25,893 nt of DNA. It comes from Bacteroidota bacterium. GTDB lineage: Bacteria; Bacteroidota; Bacteroidia; Bacteroidales; CAJPTX01. A program made the translations under genes and the position numbers. Under the pieces are notes generated by a model that made no database searches, was not told the origin of the DNA, and worked only from the letters and a program-made list of their open reading frames with translations. How positions within the stretch are numbered: position 1 is the first letter of the stretch; each line of letters begins with the position of its first letter. Location of the stretch: positions 1-25,893 of the forward strand of contig PDRH01000001.1 in the NCBI GenBank assembly GCA_002748015.1. The letters run 5' to 3'. Shown here piece by piece: positions 24,401 through 25,893 of the stretch.

Positions 24401-25893
24401 CTGCTGAATCCTAGCACGATGGTTTGCCCGCCGAGGGAGGCCTACGCCCAGCCGGACTTCGGCACGGGCGAGCCGCCCAGCAACCTGACCTACGCCTGGA
24501 CGAGCGATGTACCTGGGGTGGGCGCAACGGATAAGGAGAAGCTCGGGGACTTCGAGCTGAAGAATACGGGGAGTACGGCGAAGACCTTCAACTTTGGGCT
24601 TACGGTTACCCCGAAGGGGGTTGCGGGATGCCAGGTTACGGCGGATCCGCTGGCGCTCAAGGTGGATGCGGTATTCAAGTTCAATGGGCTCGTTACTGGT
24701 GGTCCGACTAGCAACCCGGTACTCAATGGGATTGCGCCCGGGGAGGAGACCGTAAGCGCGGTAGTACAGGGGGAGGCCAGCTATGCATGGCAGCTGCTCC
24801 GTGGCTCTACCGTTGTAAAGACTGGGAATAAGAAGGACTTCAAGCTACCGACTGGTCCGGCTCTCGCCCCGGGTAGCTACACCATCAAGCTAACGGTTAG
24901 GTCCGAGTGCGGCGGTTCAAAGGAAGCGTCCAGGACATTCAAGATCGTCAAGGCGTACACTGTGAGCTTCAGAGACCCCGATGCACCGAGCTACAAGCAG
25001 GAGCGGACCATAGAGGATGGGGGAACGCTGATTGCCCCAGAAACCGCCCCCACGCCCCCGAAAGATGCGAGCCTCAAGGAGTGGAAGAACCAGGCTGATG
25101 CGACCGATCGCTACAAGGTGGGCGATACGCAGATCAAGAAGGATGTAACCCTCATCCCTGTATGGGAGTACAAGGTTACCTTCGACGGAAATGGTGCACC
25201 CTCAGGGGCCATCCTGCCCTCCAATAGGGTACAGATGGTGGAGAAGGGCGAGCAGGCCATTGAGCCAGCATTGCCCACCTGGCTGGGGCATAAGTTCGAG
25301 GGCTGGTATACCACCAGCACATGCAAAGATGCCGACAAGTACGCGTTCAGCACGGCCATCAACGCTCCGCGTACGCTCTACGCGAAGTGGGCGGTAGTGC
25401 ACAGCGTAACTATAGACCCGAAGAACGATACCGGGCAGAAGCGGATATACGCCTACGATGGTAAGAAGCTGAGGGTGGGCACGGATATCGAGGAGGACCC
25501 CTCGGCCCCGACTGCCCTCAGGAAGCCCAAGCACTGGATGGGCTGGGAGCGGGAGCAAGCCGGCACAAGCACCCCCTTCGACCCAAGGGTGGATGCCATA
25601 ACCGGCCCGGCGACCATAGCTGGTGTCTGGGGCTTCCAAGCGACCTTTGATGCCAGCTCGGCAGAGGGTAGCCCGGCCATCGCACCGCAGGTTAAGCGGT
25701 CGGATAGGCCGTACGATGAGCCTACAATAAGGCTAGAGCGCAAGGGCTACACGCATGCGGGCTGGGAGTACGAGAAGGGCAGCAGCTGGCCCCGATGGCG
25801 ATTTACTACCTCTGCGGGGTTCATGCAGCGGGACATCACGCTGCGCCCCATGTGGAGCGCCAAGGACGTAAAGGTGCGCTTCATGCTCAACGG
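21491..25893 (+). CDS. Large exported surface protein: IgGFc-binding-type domain, Ig/PKD-like segments and InlB_B repeats (partial, C-terminus off the right edge)
   Basis: The frame is open to the end of the window (1467 residues). A signal peptide is clear: basic start, hydrophobic LPTLLAMLLVLGLG, likely cleavage after Ala36 in DAVAQ. Residues about 230-550 resemble the IgGFc-binding N-terminal domain, as in FCGBP and many bacterial surface proteins (DQLVPVDFFGSTYVAIPG, EWLFITAVEDGTEV, LLPPLPVG). Ig/PKD-like segments with paired Cys and YxW cores follow (about 725-1155). InlB_B (Flg_new) repeats of about 72-80 residues start near 1155, 1226, 1301 and 1381, with a fifth near 1456. Cell-surface display, perhaps through a type IX sorting domain beyond the edge, is inferred. 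An in-frame stop at 21467 makes this ATG the first; an AGAAGGA motif precedes it. Confidence 0.88.
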   Translation, partial: MRKEGEPKRLGRRFRLPTLLAMLLVLGLGSITDAVAQTGDVFWFDVPEHVRYRHDDYSVYLHVTSLGRPVEVEIDLPAEGHIGFKPITFSLKAGEEKKIQLGAKGPGRTNRNLGAILGDQGYNSNEALALHYGNTRNFNQLIDCPAKDRPKYIENLLAWAESDAADYSGAINKAHPVVNRTNKGVRMRAFELDASGNRLPQNTTNRLISSYLEMGMENSYEILVLKGANALGSSFVVPMQDMVSIGWKNRYHTLNPAPAYSSMNIVATEDETLVRVVTPYPIFLKETGRYGGVKLTRAGTGSTGGTTGYAYDLWFEKAGQSSILAPYAKRERYYYYGKDKWGLWEWKQGYLSDQYQVMADAETYPAEEKAYVGLGGTTIDVVGGKKKVAVTVRTDDASGKDEHDRKLVYGSSVSSNGPDYIADQLVPVDFFGSTYVAIPGKRGSHKAHEWLFITAVEDGTEVRAWYNKNSVAKLPKPNDKLPVNKKVSLQRGEQISLLISGYGTVSVVASKAVGVFQVTGMQETANAGQRAGGLLPPLPVGPKACRGTRSVVLSRPQDMDFYLNLVAFWDSDPEISAIGNFKLEKFNGTEFVPDNSTGAKRFLAVLNDEARLSDGLSIPSWSPETNWTKLPNPGTGTNKDLKRWRYLQIQMNKSRFMVGDFLKIGVPYRLTNGKNVFQLGVLHGNAKYDPSNPKPQNMEYGTFSDFVDMGKEAPVMNITTNMDVSQLSSCNTGKLELKTTLTEGLKYKWFMCDDEGNENGGQTAIYMLGDKEKEEVEVTVPSAPGKYYVGLNVRGYCTSGASAILPLKVGANIKLNLEGLPSGDVCVPLGEEHTYGFKAMGLQHADEIEWSYQLPHKRGLKAGTTSYEFLEPEFAGEQLIARKSIATPGTSANVEFTSTGDVLEQGFMTSVFNDWDALKAETGGTPWYPMKLKVTARNKGGCVVTKEEEVNVYQGVSKPIIGVFKTSDNTLLNPSTMVCPPREAYAQPDFGTGEPPSNLTYAWTSDVPGVGATDKEKLGDFELKNTGSTAKTFNFGLTVTPKGVAGCQVTADPLALKVDAVFKFNGLVTGGPTSNPVLNGIAPGEETVSAVVQGEASYAWQLLRGSTVVKTGNKKDFKLPTGPALAPGSYTIKLTVRSECGGSKEASRTFKIVKAYTVSFRDPDAPSYKQERTIEDGGTLIAPETAPTPPKDASLKEWKNQADATDRYKVGDTQIKKDVTLIPVWEYKVTFDGNGAPSGAILPSNRVQMVEKGEQAIEPALPTWLGHKFEGWYTTSTCKDADKYAFSTAINAPRTLYAKWAVVHSVTIDPKNDTGQKRIYAYDGKKLRVGTDIEEDPSAPTALRKPKHWMGWEREQAGTSTPFDPRVDAITGPATIAGVWGFQATFDASSAEGSPAIAPQVKRSDRPYDEPTIRLERKGYTHAGWEYEKGSSWPRWRFTTSAGFMQRDITLRPMWSAKDVKVRFMLN

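Overview
The window looks like chromosome of a Bacteroidota member, most likely order Bacteroidales and perhaps the Porphyromonadaceae. The support is: promoters of the Bacteroidota type (-33 TTTG, about 20 bp, then -7 TAnnTTTG) at 1277-1308 and 7433-7464, poor Shine-Dalgarno use, a GT3 glycogen synthase fused to a GT35 phosphorylase, and a large secreted protein with Listeria-Bacteroides (InlB_B) repeats. Base composition is rather G+C-rich for this order. The genus call is inference.

Left part (1-11482, all minus strand). clpC, tpx and fabG are closely spaced and end in a hairpin-plus-T terminator. A second transcription unit starts at a good promoter. It encodes two colinear membrane-anchored M23 peptidases of 321 residues each, a MerR-type regulator, a Nif3 family protein, a coiled-coil zinc-ribbon protein and a 7TM-HD phosphodiesterase of the PgpH (c-di-AMP) type. 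Gaps between these genes are 2 to 46 bp. A PSP1/RicT protein with its own promoter follows and runs off the left edge.

Middle part (11714-20847) is a glycogen/alpha-glucan locus arranged around a divergent promoter region. The GT3-DUF3417-GT35 fusion of 1416 residues runs left. A debranching enzyme, a GT4 glycosyltransferase and a GH57 hydrolase run right as an operon that ends in a strong intrinsic terminator at 20871-20911. The enzymes cover chain elongation, phosphorolysis, debranching and a further glucan-modifying step. No GlgC and no GH13 branching enzyme are present here. The divergent region holds a perfect 25-bp inverted repeat with an 8-nt loop (16075-16132), the most striking non-coding structure in the window.

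Right part. A 643-bp non-coding stretch (20848-21490) with a 23-nt near-perfect direct repeat precedes a very large exported protein that stays open at the right edge (1467 residues visible). It has a signal peptide, an IgGFc-binding-type N-terminal domain, several Ig/PKD-like segments and at least four InlB_B repeats with a fifth beginning, and is probably a cell-surface adhesin.

I see no tRNA, rRNA, CRISPR, insertion sequence, phage or defence genes. Nothing here is clearly a new system. The best candidates for follow-up are the palindrome in the divergent region, the IgGFc/InlB_B surface protein, and the operon coupling cell-wall hydrolases to a c-di-AMP-type phosphodiesterase.
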